Origin: Actinomycetes bacterium
Lineage (GTDB): Bacteria > Actinomycetota > Acidimicrobiia > Acidimicrobiales > Bog-793
Assembly (NCBI GenBank): GCA_021838945.1
Contig: JAKCCH010000025.1
Location: 1 to 35,534, forward strand
Reading direction: 5' to 3'
DNA length: 35,534 nucleotides
In this document: one piece after another, positions 8,812 through 15,272 of the stretch
Layout of the letters: each line of letters starts with the position of its first letter
Position numbering within the stretch: the first letter of the stretch is position 1
The notes under the pieces: model-generated
Told to the model about the DNA's origin: nothing
Database searches by the model: none
The model's input: the letters and a program-made list of their open reading frames with translations, nothing else
Translations under genes and position numbers: made by a program

Positions 8812-9252
8812 TCAGGTCTCGACGACGAGGGTCACCGGCCCGTCGTTCGTGAGCCGGACCATCATGTGAGCCCCGAACCTGCCGGTTGAGACTTCTGCAC
8901 CGAGTGCGCGCAAAGTCTCAACCACCCGCTCGACGAGCGGCTCCGCCTGAGGCCCCGGAAGCGCCTCCACGAAAGAAGGCCTCCGCCCACGGCTCGTGTC
9001 GCCGTACAGGGTGAACTGGCTGATGACGAGCAGGGGCGCCGACAGCTCCGCACAGGACCGGTTCATGCGACCCTCGTCATCGGCGAGGATCCGGAGGTTC
9101 CAGAGCTTCTGCGCCATGGCGTCGGCGCTGGCGACCGTGTCTCCGTGCTTCACTCCGAGGAGCACGCAGAGGCCGGTGCCGGAGAGCTCACCGACTACCT
9201 CGCCGGCGACGGAGACCGTGGTCCCGTCGACGCGCTGGACGACAGCTCGCAT
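8812..9252 (-). CDS. dtd: D-aminoacyl-tRNA deacylase
   Basis: Hydrolyses D-amino acids (and glycine from mischarged tRNA-Ala) off tRNA, a chirality checkpoint of translation in the cytoplasm. The 146-residue protein begins MRAVVQRV, as almost all family members do, has the catalytic SQFTLYGDT motif at about residues 77-85 and the Gly-cisPro motif in NDGPVT near the C-terminus. Full length, no frameshift. A 40-bp palindromic element (8884-8923) lies within the coding sequence and is translated as VETLRALGAEVST; alignment from memory with the E. coli protein suggests no inserted residues. It is followed upstream, 36 bp away and on the same strand, by the PPOX-like gene, so the two may be cotranscribed. 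Confidence 0.95.
   Translation of the reverse strand: MRAVVQRVDGTTVSVAGEVVGELSGTGLCVLLGVKHGDTVASADAMAQKLWNLRILADDEGRMNRSCAELSAPLLVISQFTLYGDTSRGRRPSFVEALPGPQAEPLVERVVETLRALGAEVSTGRFGAHMMVRLTNDGPVTLVVET
8884..8923. repeat. 40-bp palindromic element, copy 1 (inside dtd)
   Basis: GGTTGAGACTT and AAGTCTCAACC are perfect 11-bp inverted arms separated by 18 nt; total length 40 bp. The inner sequence starts CTGCACC, as in copy 2. It is embedded in the dtd reading frame. Confidence 0.75.
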
Positions 9253-9288
9253 CTCGACCCGACCGCGCCGCGACCCGACCCGAACCGT

Positions 9289-9993
9289 CTAGACCGGAAG
9301 CGCCAACGGACCGCCGGCCACGAGATACGGCGGCAGCTCGATCCCCGGTCGCAGGTCGGCCGAAGGTAGCGGTTCGCCCCACCTCGTCACGACCGGCCTC
9401 ACACCGGCCCAGCAGTCGCGCCCGAGGTCATCCGGTTCGTCGAGGGGGCCACCCGAGCGGACCTTGGCGCTCACGTTCTCGAGCGGGACCTCGAGGACTG
9501 CGGTCTGGCGGAGCTCCTCGGGAGCGGGTGGGCGGGCATGCGCCGAGCGGCCCGGAACCAACCGTTCCACGAGCGCGGCGAGCAGCTCCGCCTTGCGGTC
9601 CCCGTCACGCACGAGCACAGCGTCGCCTTGGACGACGACGGAGCGGTAGTTCGCGGAGTGGTTGAACGTCGACCGTGCCAGCACGAGTTCGTCCACGACC
9701 GTCACCTCAACCGCGACACGCACGCTCGGACGCCGGACCGCCCTCCGGGCAACGCCCATCCCGGTCGAGCCGTGGAGGTAGAGCGCACGGCCGACCCGGA
9801 CGTACAGCATCGGCAGAACCGCAGGCCGTCCGTCGACCACGGTGCCGACGTGCGCGATCAGCCCCTCGTCCAACGTCCGGTGCACGGTGTCCTCGTCGTA
9901 CCTGGCCCGCTCCGGGTGGCGCGACGGCCGGTTCGAGCTCGTGAGCGGGTAGTCACCCTCAGCCGTGCGACCCTTGGTTGTCGAGTCGGTCAT
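9289..9993 (-). CDS. Pyridoxamine 5'-phosphate oxidase-like (NimA-type) FMN-binding protein
   Basis: Split-barrel flavin-binding protein of the Pyridox_ox_2 type. The core runs from about residue 32 (YDEDTVHRTLDEG, with LIAHVGTVVDGRPAVLPM and ALYLHGSTG), the classic FMN-phosphate and cofactor-contact segments, to TFNHSANYRSVVVQGDA and a C-terminal WAGVRPVVTRWGEP. The exact reaction is unknown; relatives include nitroimidazole reductases, haem-degrading enzymes and uncharacterised proteins linked to B6 metabolism. I chose ATG 9993 (MTDSTTKG): the ORF-track start at 10047 would extend across the operator and into the divergent regulator. The head-to-head arrangement with a MocR regulator (44 bp apart) is a recurrent actinobacterial pairing and suggests direct, probably PLP-responsive, control. 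Confidence 0.85.
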   Translation of the reverse strand: MTDSTTKGRTAEGDYPLTSSNRPSRHPERARYDEDTVHRTLDEGLIAHVGTVVDGRPAVLPMLYVRVGRALYLHGSTGMGVARRAVRRPSVRVAVEVTVVDELVLARSTFNHSANYRSVVVQGDAVLVRDGDRKAELLAALVERLVPGRSAHARPPAPEELRQTAVLEVPLENVSAKVRSGGPLDEPDDLGRDCWAGVRPVVTRWGEPLPSADLRPGIELPPYLVAGGPLALPV

Positions 9994-10010
9994 GTTGATC
10001 ACCGTTGGTC

Positions 10011-10040
10011 GATTTGTATGGGTACAATCATCTGATTGTG
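10011..10040. promoter_or_regulatory. Palindromic operator and -10 box between the PPOX-like gene and mocR
   Basis: Three copies of a half-site close to TGATTGTA lie in alternating orientation: GATTTGTA (10011-10018), TACAATCA (10023-10030) and TGATTGTG (10033-10040). They create TTGTA-TGGG-TACAA and the perfect palindrome ACAATCA-TC-TGATTGT (10024-10039). TACAAT (10023-10028) is also a good -10 box for the regulator, 9 nt from its GTG, so binding would block the regulator's own transcription. Confidence 0.65.
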
Positions 10041-11414
10041 CCGTCACAGTATCAGATCAACGGCAGGCGAGCCGTCACGATCGCACAGTCGATCGAGGCC
10101 GGGATCACGAGCGCTGCGTTGGCCCCGGGCGAGCTGTTGCCGCCGATACGTGAGCTGGCCGACGCCCTCGGCGTGAGTCCCGGGACGGTCGCGGCCGCCT
10201 ACCGCCTCCTCGGGCAGAGGGGTCTCACGACCTCCGATCGACGCCGAGGAACGCGAGTCCGCCCCTGGTACGCGGAGACCGCTCGACCCGCCGCCGCGCC
10301 GCGCGCGCCCTCACCACAGTCCTTCGCACCTGAGGGAGCAGCCGACCTCGCCTCCGGCAACCCGGATCCGACGCTCCTCCCCGACCTGTCACCGATCCTC
10401 GAACGGCTCGACCACGTGCCGGCTCGCTACGGGGGCCCGCAGCTCGACGGCCGTCTCGCCGCCGTCGCCCGGCGGCAGCTCGAGTCGGACGGTGTACCGG
10501 TGCCGGCGCTCGCCTGCTCGTTCGGCGCCCTCGACGGCATCCGGAGGGTGCTCACGACCTCGCTCCGGCACGGCGACCGTGTCGCGGTCGAGGACCCCGG
10601 GTGGCCTTCCCTGCTCGACGGGATACGGCGCCTCGGGTTCGCGCCCGTCCCCACCGAGCTCGACGACGAGGGCCTGCTGCCGAGCAGCCTGTGGGATGCC
10701 CTCGCGGCGGGTGCAAAGGCCGTCATCATCACCTCACGCGCTCAGAACCCGACCGGCGCGGCGTCGGCGCCCGGCCGGGCGGTTGAGATCGCCGCGCTCA
10801 TCGCCCGCTACCCGGGCACCCTTCTCCTCGAGGACGACCACGGTCACGCGATCGCCGACCCGGACGAGCCGCTCCACTCGGTCATCGCCGCCTCCGGCTC
10901 GCCTCCCGGCCCATGGGCGTTCGTCCGGTCCTCTGCCAAGGCGTACGGCCCCGACCTTCGCGTCGCAGTCGTGGCGGGAGATCCCACGACAGTCGGCCGC
11001 GTCGAGCTCGACGTGGCGAGCTCTGCAGGGTGGGTCAGCCACCTCAACCAGCAGATCGTTGCGACCCTCTGGACCGACGAGGATGTCGGCCGTCTCGTGC
11101 GGAAAGCTGCCGAGCTCTATCGCGAGCGCCGCCATGCGCTCGTGGCGGCCCTGCGAGCGCTCGGGGTGCAGGCGCACGGGAAGACCGGGCTCAACGTCTG
11201 GATCCCGCTCCCCGCCGCGCCGTCCATCGACGAGGCCTCGATCGTGGCGGACGTGATGGCGGGTGGCTGGCGTGTGGCAGCAGGCGCAGGGAGTCGACTC
11301 GTGAGCGGACCCGCCGTCCGAGTCACCACCGCCGCCCTCGATCCAGGCGACGCCCCCGAGGTGGCCGGCTTGATCGCCCGGGCGATCGAGCGGCCCGCCG
11401 GTCGCGGCTACTGA
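10038..11414 (+). CDS. MocR/GntR-family PLP-binding transcriptional regulator
   Basis: Chimeric regulator: an N-terminal winged helix of the GntR type (about residues 12-75, with LPPIRELADALGVSPGTVAAAYR) fused to a fold-type I aminotransferase domain (about 100-450). The PLP-binding residues are visible: QNPTG near 236-240, LLLEDDHG with the pyridine-contacting Asp near 267, and the Schiff-base lysine Lys301 in SSAKAYGPDLR; PAVRVTTAAL near the end supplies the usual carboxylate-binding Arg. EDDHG replaces the commoner EDDYD. The GTG start at 10038 has TACAAT 9 nt upstream and no Shine-Dalgarno, so the mRNA is probably leaderless. Known relatives (GabR, PdxR) sense PLP or PLP-amino acid adducts; control of the divergent flavoprotein gene and itself is inferred. 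Confidence 0.9.
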   Translation: MPSQYQINGRRAVTIAQSIEAGITSAALAPGELLPPIRELADALGVSPGTVAAAYRLLGQRGLTTSDRRRGTRVRPWYAETARPAAAPRAPSPQSFAPEGAADLASGNPDPTLLPDLSPILERLDHVPARYGGPQLDGRLAAVARRQLESDGVPVPALACSFGALDGIRRVLTTSLRHGDRVAVEDPGWPSLLDGIRRLGFAPVPTELDDEGLLPSSLWDALAAGAKAVIITSRAQNPTGAASAPGRAVEIAALIARYPGTLLLEDDHGHAIADPDEPLHSVIAASGSPPGPWAFVRSSAKAYGPDLRVAVVAGDPTTVGRVELDVASSAGWVSHLNQQIVATLWTDEDVGRLVRKAAELYRERRHALVAALRALGVQAHGKTGLNVWIPLPAAPSIDEASIVADVMAGGWRVAAGAGSRLVSGPAVRVTTAALDPGDAPEVAGLIARAIERPAGRGY

Positions 11415-11434
11415 CGCTCGCCAGAAAAGGGAGC

Positions 11435-11474
11435 GCTGGCGAACGCTGGGGAACGTTGGCGAACGCCGGGGAAT
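11435..11474. repeat. 20-bp tandem repeat, two copies
   Basis: gctggcgaacgctggggaac (11435-11454) and gttggcgaacgccggggaat (11455-11474) are adjacent 20-bp units with three differences. They sit just after the mocR stop in a non-coding gap. Confidence 0.7.
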
Positions 11475-11495
11475 CGCCAGGGAACCTTGGGTGAC

Positions 11496-11555
11496 AGGTC
11501 GGGCGAGCCCAGGCGAGGTCGGGCGAGCCCAGGCGAGGTCGGGCGAGCCCGGGCG
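11496..11555. repeat. 20-bp tandem repeat, three copies
   Basis: aggtcgggcgagcccaggcg is repeated three times without gap (11496-11515, 11516-11535, 11536-11555); the third has one change (a to g). The array ends 9 bp before the stop codon of the convergent small gene. Confidence 0.85.
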
Positions 11556-11564
11556 ACGCCCCGG

Positions 11565-11999
11565 CTACTCCCCGAGCAGCTTGCCGAGTGCCTGCCGGGC
11601 GTTCGCGTTCTCTGCCGCCGTCGTCGCGAGGAACAGGGCGAGCTGGCGCACCCACTCGGCCACCGGCACCTCGCGCCGCGAGATGATGACGCCCCGCACC
11701 TGTTGAGCGATCGTCGCGACGAGGCGCCCGTGCGCCGACACGAGCTCGAGCGTCGAGTCGCCGACGAGGAGCCGGATCGCCTTCGCCTTACCGGGCCGCC
11801 CGGCCATCCTGTCGCTGAGCGAGCGCTCGTAGTCGACCTCGACCATGCCGGCGGGGAGCAGGTCACCGATCGTCGAGGACAGCACGCGGTGGTAGGCGTC
11901 GAGGTCGGCGGTGTCCGCACGGAGCGCAGCAGCGACGCCTTCGACCAGGTCGGCGTCGCCTCCGGAGGCGCCGGCGTCGACAGGCGTGATGTCGCTCAA
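11565..11999 (-). CDS. Conserved-looking small protein of unknown function, last gene of the YbjQ operon
   Basis: I do not recognise this family. The frame codes for about 144 residues with good codon character: an acidic N-terminal half (DLVEGVAAALRADTADLDAYHRVLSS), a beta-rich centre (VEVDYERSL, AKAIRLLVGDSTLELV) and C-terminal helices (EWVRQLALFLATTAAENANARQALGKLLGE). No signal peptide or membrane segment. The ORF-track start at 12125 lies deep in the preceding gene, so I propose TTG 11999, 15 bp after the upstream stop; this is uncertain because no ATG or GTG is available near. Same-strand spacing places it as the third gene of an operon with the two double-YbjQ proteins. The protein may be a partner or chaperone of these, but that is only a guess from position. 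Confidence 0.6.
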   Translation of the reverse strand: MSDITPVDAGASGGDADLVEGVAAALRADTADLDAYHRVLSSTIGDLLPAGMVEVDYERSLSDRMAGRPGKAKAIRLLVGDSTLELVSAHGRLVATIAQQVRGVIISRREVPVAEWVRQLALFLATTAAENANARQALGKLLGE

Positions 12000-12013
12000 G
12001 GTGACGCCCCGGC

Positions 12014-12829
12014 TCAGCTGTCCGTCAGAGGAAGTACGAGCTGCGGCTTGGCGATCACGTGGTCCGCCCTGAGCGGCCGCACCGCCGTGCCGATGGCGAA
12101 GAACTCGGTCGTGTGCCCGCCCCACCTGTGTGCGAGGGACCGGAGCTGCACGCCGACGATCCCCTCGGCCTTCAGCTGCTCGGCTTCGGCCTGCATCCGG
12201 CTCATGGCGAGCTCACGCGCGTCGTAGAGCGCCTCGGTGAACTGCGGGATCTCCACGTTGCGCCCGACGTTGCCCATCGCACGAAACGCCCCCTGGTGAG
12301 CGATGTGGTACACGCAACTCCCCATCACCATGCCGAGCGGGCCGTAACCGGCCTGGATGAGCGTCCAGAAGTCCTGGCCGGACAGGTCGGAGGTGAAAGG
12401 GTGGCCCTGGTTGTTGCGCCAGTTGCCCTCGTCGTCGGCCTTCACCGCCGTGCCGACGGCTATGAACTCGGCGAGGTCGTTGCCGAACTCCTTGAACTCG
12501 ATCTCGAGCCGGACCCCGACGATCCCGTCCGCACCGATGGCGTCCGCCTCGGCCTCCATGCGGGTCATGGCGAGCTCACGTGCCTGGTACATCGCCTGCG
12601 ACAGGGTTTGGAGCTCCATGTTCTGGCTCCAGCGCCCCACCTGGAGGCCGACGTGGTAGATGCTCGAGCCGAGGACCAGCCCGAGTGGGCGGAAACCCGC
12701 CTCACGGACGAGCAGGAATTCGTTGACGCTCAGGTCGGAGGTGAACAGCCCTCCTGGCTGCCCCGGCCGCATCTCGGCCAGGCGGCGCATCGCATCCTCG
12801 GGGATCCCGAGGCTCGTGGTGTCGGTCAT
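12014..12829 (-). CDS. Protein with two YbjQ-like (UPF0145 heavy-metal-binding) domains
   Basis: 271 residues with two copies of the YbjQ/UPF0145 fold, which on its own is about 105 aa and forms pentamers. Copy one ends with ADGIVGVRLEIEFKEFGND then EFIAVGTAVK; copy two with AEGIVGVQLRSLAHRW then EFFAIGTAVR. Each copy begins with GLVLGSSIYH or GMVMGSCVYH and carries the ARELAM.RM.AEA helix. The biochemical role of the family is unknown; 'heavy-metal-binding' is a database name from a bound ion and should not be over-read. ATG 12829 has a perfect AGGAGG 5 nt upstream and overlaps the stop of the upstream gene by 4 bp (ATGA), so translation is likely coupled. Confidence 0.85.
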   Translation of the reverse strand: MTDTTSLGIPEDAMRRLAEMRPGQPGGLFTSDLSVNEFLLVREAGFRPLGLVLGSSIYHVGLQVGRWSQNMELQTLSQAMYQARELAMTRMEAEADAIGADGIVGVRLEIEFKEFGNDLAEFIAVGTAVKADDEGNWRNNQGHPFTSDLSGQDFWTLIQAGYGPLGMVMGSCVYHIAHQGAFRAMGNVGRNVEIPQFTEALYDARELAMSRMQAEAEQLKAEGIVGVQLRSLAHRWGGHTTEFFAIGTAVRPLRADHVIAKPQLVLPLTDS

Positions 12830-13791
12830 CGGGTCCTCCTCGGACGGCGTGGACTGTTCGGATTGTTCGGACTTGGACTGCTCGGATTGCTCGCCCCGGG
12901 CATCCGGGCGAGGGGCAGGAGGGAGGTGCTCTGCGTGGGCGCCTCGACTCCCTCGTGGAACCGGGCGACGGCCGTGCCGATCATCGAGGCGAGCGCGACG
13001 TGGTCGCGGTGGTTCTCGGCCGGCTCGCGCTCCCAGATGTCGAGGCCGATGGACGACGAGATCGAGCCGTCTGCACCGTAGGAGGCAGTCCTCTGAAGAA
13101 ACTGCCGCCGTGCGTCCACCCGCACGTGGTGCACGAGCTCGCTGTACCCGGACACCTCCACGTTGCCGGCGAACGTCGACGACTGCTGCAGCGTCGCCCA
13201 GTCGTCGTGCCTGATGGCGATGGAGAGACCGACCACGATCCCGGCGGGCGCCCAGCCGCCGTGGAGGAGCTTGGCCACGTCCTGGCCGGGAAGGGTCGTG
13301 GAGAAGAGGTGGTGTGGTCGGGCCTTGCTGTGGGCCCGGACCGCCGTGCCGTACGCGAGGAACTCCCGGTTGTCCCCCTCGAGGCGCGTGACGCTCAGCG
13401 TGACTCCCACCACTCCGTCGCCGCCGAGTGCCTGGCACTCCGTGAGCATCCGGAGCATGGCCGTGTCGTAGCCGTGATAGAGGGCGTCGACGTACGGCCC
13501 GAATCCGGCGTAGCCGACGCTCCCTCCGCTCGTGACCGTGCCCGGGCGCCCCCCGAAGCCGAGCGGAGCGCCCATTCCCATCGGGCCGTAGTAGCCGCAG
13601 CCTCCCCAACCGTCCCAGCCGATGTGCTCGACGATGCAACCCATCACCTCGCCGACCACGTGGAAGCCGCAGCCCTCGAGCCCGGCCTGGCCCGCGATGG
13701 TGAGCAGGCTGCTCGAAGGGGCGCCCTCCTTCCCCCGCTCCATCCTTGCCTGGGCTGCCGGTGGCAGGCCCTCTCCGTTCCAGCTAGTCAT
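12826..13791 (-). CDS. Divergent protein with two YbjQ-like domains and a Gly-rich insert
   Basis: 321 residues, first gene of the operon. Two YbjQ-like domains are recognisable by GGDGVVGVTLSVTRLEGD/EFLAYGTAVR (about residues 123-152) and, more weakly, GADGSISSSIGLDIWERE/ASMIGTAVARF (about 245-285). The first domain contains an unusual Gly/Trp/Tyr-rich loop (GWDGWGGCGYYGPMGMG) with a Cys where homologues have the short GSxVYH strand. The C-terminus is a Ser/Pro/Asn-rich, then strongly basic tail ending in RRPRRTR. It may assemble with the next protein so that four domain copies meet in one mixed oligomer; that is inference. No membrane segment is seen. Start ATG 13791; no good ribosome binding site. 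Confidence 0.8.
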   Translation of the reverse strand: MTSWNGEGLPPAAQARMERGKEGAPSSSLLTIAGQAGLEGCGFHVVGEVMGCIVEHIGWDGWGGCGYYGPMGMGAPLGFGGRPGTVTSGGSVGYAGFGPYVDALYHGYDTAMLRMLTECQALGGDGVVGVTLSVTRLEGDNREFLAYGTAVRAHSKARPHHLFSTTLPGQDVAKLLHGGWAPAGIVVGLSIAIRHDDWATLQQSSTFAGNVEVSGYSELVHHVRVDARRQFLQRTASYGADGSISSSIGLDIWEREPAENHRDHVALASMIGTAVARFHEGVEAPTQSTSLLPLARMPGASNPSSPSPNNPNSPRRPRRTR

Positions 13792-13817
13792 CGCAGCACT
13801 GGTCCATCCTCATCGGC

Positions 13818-13832
13818 AGCGTGCGGCACGCT
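13818..13832. promoter_or_regulatory. Inverted repeat in the YbjQ operon/nitroreductase intergenic region
   Basis: AGCGTG-CGG-CACGCT is a perfect 6-bp inverted repeat in the 86-bp gap between divergent starts, and GGTCG-T-CGACC follows at 13841-13851. Either could be an operator; no promoter boxes are clear enough to decide. Confidence 0.3.
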
Positions 13833-13877
13833 AACACTCAGGTCGTCGACCAGGTTATCGACGTTACCCTGCGCCTC

Positions 13878-14555
13878 GTGGAGCTGACCGAGGCGATGCG
13901 GACGACAGCGGCGGTCCGGGCGTTCGCGCCCGAGCCGGTGCACGACGACGTGCTGAGGCGCGTGCTGGACGAGGCACGCTTCGCACCGAGTGGCGGCAAC
14001 CGCCAGCCCTGGCGGGTGGTGGTGGTCGAGCGTCCCGAGCTGCGGGCCGCGATCCGGGACGCGTATCGCCTCGGTTGGAGCGAGTACGTCGCGCACGTCG
14101 TCTCGGGGCTCGTGCCGTTCGCGCCGGGGGCGGACGGCCGCTGGGACGGCCCGGCCGTCGACCTCGAGCAGGCGAGGGCGACGCCGGCACCCGACGAGTT
14201 CGCGGATCACCTCGACTCGGTGCCGATCATGCTCATGCTGCTGGCGCACCTGCCATCGCTCGCCGTGACGGACAACGGGCTCGGGCGCCAGAGCATCGTG
14301 GGCGGTGCGTCGGTCTACCCCTTCGTCCAGAACCTGCTGCTCGCGGCCCGTGCGGAGGGTCTCGGCGGCGTCATGACGACAGTCATCTGCCGTCAGGAAG
14401 CGGAGGTGAAGCGGCTGCTCGGCGTGCCGGCGCAGTTCGCCGTCGCCGGGATGGTGGTGCTCGGCCGTCCGGCGCGTCAGGTCGGGCGGCTCCGGCGCCG
14501 CGAGGTCGGCGAGTTCGCCTTCCGGGACGCCTTCGACGGCGCCCCGTTTGCATGA
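13878..14555 (+). CDS. Nitroreductase family flavoprotein
   Basis: FMN-dependent, NAD(P)H-using oxidoreductase of the nitroreductase fold, about 225 residues. The FMN-binding opening TTAAVRAFAPEPV is followed by the family signature DEARFAPSGGNRQPWRVVVV at about residues 32-51; FVQNLLLAARAEGLGGVMTT is the conserved central helix and GMVVLGRP the last strand before the C-terminus. The physiological substrate cannot be inferred. GTG 13878 is preferred; the longer ORF-track start has no supporting homologous sequence and falls inside the shared intergenic region. The gene is divergent from the YbjQ operon. The large RNA-like region begins within 100 bp of its stop. Confidence 0.87.
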   Translation: MELTEAMRTTAAVRAFAPEPVHDDVLRRVLDEARFAPSGGNRQPWRVVVVERPELRAAIRDAYRLGWSEYVAHVVSGLVPFAPGADGRWDGPAVDLEQARATPAPDEFADHLDSVPIMLMLLAHLPSLAVTDNGLGRQSIVGGASVYPFVQNLLLAARAEGLGGVMTTVICRQEAEVKRLLGVPAQFAVAGMVVLGRPARQVGRLRRREVGEFAFRDAFDGAPFA

Positions 14556-14849
14556 TCGAGGCCCGCCGAGAGCTCGAAACGGAGCCGCGCTCACCGCAAC
14601 CTGTGGATCAACCTGGGGACGACCGGGGGAAAGTGAACAGTTCCTGTAGATAAGCCGGGTATTTCGTGAACTCCCATTGACCGGCGGGAGCGGGCGATGC
14701 ACGATGCACGCACCAAGGCAGGTGGTGCCAAGCGCCACTGACGGGAGGGTGGACCGTAAGGAAAGCCCGAGCGGCAGAGGTGCTGCGACTGGAAGGAAGG
14801 GGACTCGAAAGAGGAACCGGAGAGCCGGGAGCACGGCGCCTGGGAGAAG

Positions 14850-14867
14850 GTCGCCCGAAAGGGTGGC
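14850..14867 (+). other. GNRA hairpin inside the candidate ncRNA
   Basis: A 7-bp stem with two G-U pairs and a GAAA loop, nested in an outer stem formed by 14834-14843 and 14874-14887. It is one of the clearest structural elements of the region. Confidence 0.65.
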
Positions 14868-15098
14868 TGGAGACCAGGAGCCCGCCGAAGGAGGGAAGGG
14901 ACCCGCAAGGGAACCGGAAGCCCGGAGGTGGCGACCAGTGGAAGGAAGGCCCGCAAGGGTCGACCGGAAGCCGGGAGCAGGCACTCACCGTGTCGAGGTA
15001 GGTGATAGGGCTTCACACCCGGTGTTGGTCCCCCCAGGACTGGCACGGGGACGCAGCGAGTCGGGGTCGCAAGACACCGAGGAGCGAGGTCGAGCGAG

Positions 15099-15118
15099 CC
15101 GGTGCCGCAAGGTGCCGG
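15099..15118 (+). other. GNRA hairpin near the 3' part of the candidate ncRNA
   Basis: CCGGTGCC-GCAA-GGTGCCGG, an 8-bp stem with two G-U wobbles closed by GCAA. The G-U pairs form only if the plus strand is transcribed, which supports orientation. Confidence 0.65.
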
Positions 15119-15260
15119 AGCGCCGTGAGGGGTCTGATTCGCCAGGGTTGCGGCCCCGGGAAGTACGGAGGCATCTGCCAACCGGCTACCCGGGGCCCTG
15201 CCGCGTCCGGGCACAGAGCTGGCGCCATAGGCGGACTGGGCGTGTCCCGAGCCGGCTCCT

Positions 15261-15266
15261 TATGAT
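15261..15266 (+). promoter_or_regulatory. -10 box (TATGAT) of the thiolase gene
   Basis: TATGAT lies 6 nt before the ATG at 15273, implying a leaderless mRNA and giving the thiolase its own promoter separate from the upstream RNA region. A -35 hexamer is not evident. Confidence 0.55.
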
Positions 15267-15272
15267 CACGGC

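Larger units (their letters stand above)
14640..15260 (+). ncRNA. Candidate large structured non-coding RNA (family unknown)
   Basis: The 717-bp gap from 14556 to 15272 has no credible protein: the ORFs listed there are Arg/Pro/Gly-rich on both strands without any domain. On the plus strand it is purine-rich and contains at least six hairpins capped by GNRA tetraloops: CTC-GAAA-GAG (14804-14813), GTCGCCC-GAAA-GGGTGGC (14850-14867), GGaCCC-GCAA-GGGaaCC (14899-14915), GGCCC-GCAA-GGGTC (14948-14961), GTC-GCAA-GAC (15066-15075) and CCGGTGCC-GCAA-GGTGCCGG (15099-15118). The second is enclosed by CCTGG/CCAGG and CGGCG/CGCCG (14834-14887). A module of GGAAGG, hairpin, ACCGGAAGCCGGGAG recurs three to four times between 14790 and 14975. 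The GNRA loops exist only in plus-strand orientation, so the transcript is plus. Exact ends are not determined; the right end must precede the thiolase promoter. I could not match it to RNase P, tmRNA, SRP or a group II intron domain V. Confidence 0.6.

Noticed and set aside
10781-10820. Sixth 40-bp palindrome starting GGTTGAGATC in mocR
   Set aside because: The left arm matches but no CTCAACC lies 33 bp downstream; the sequence is explained by the codons for VEIAALIAR.
12829-13639. N-terminal 270 residues of the 541-aa minus ORF (12014-13639) as part of the YbjQ protein
   Set aside because: That stretch is the out-of-frame shadow of the upstream double-YbjQ gene; a perfect AGGAGG and ATG at 12829 mark the true start.
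14591-15214. Minus-strand 207-aa ORF and plus-strand 220-aa ORF (14677-15339) in the RNA-like region
   Set aside because: Both are Arg/Pro/Gly/Ser-rich, lack domains and have no ribosome binding site; the region's hairpins explain the sequence better.
14640-15260. Group II intron, RNase P RNA or tmRNA
   Set aside because: No GUGYG start, domain V, RNase P core sequences (GAGGAAAGUCC, ACAGAA...GGCUUA) or tmRNA acceptor/TFC arm were found. A degenerate group II intron domain I cannot be fully excluded without covariance search.
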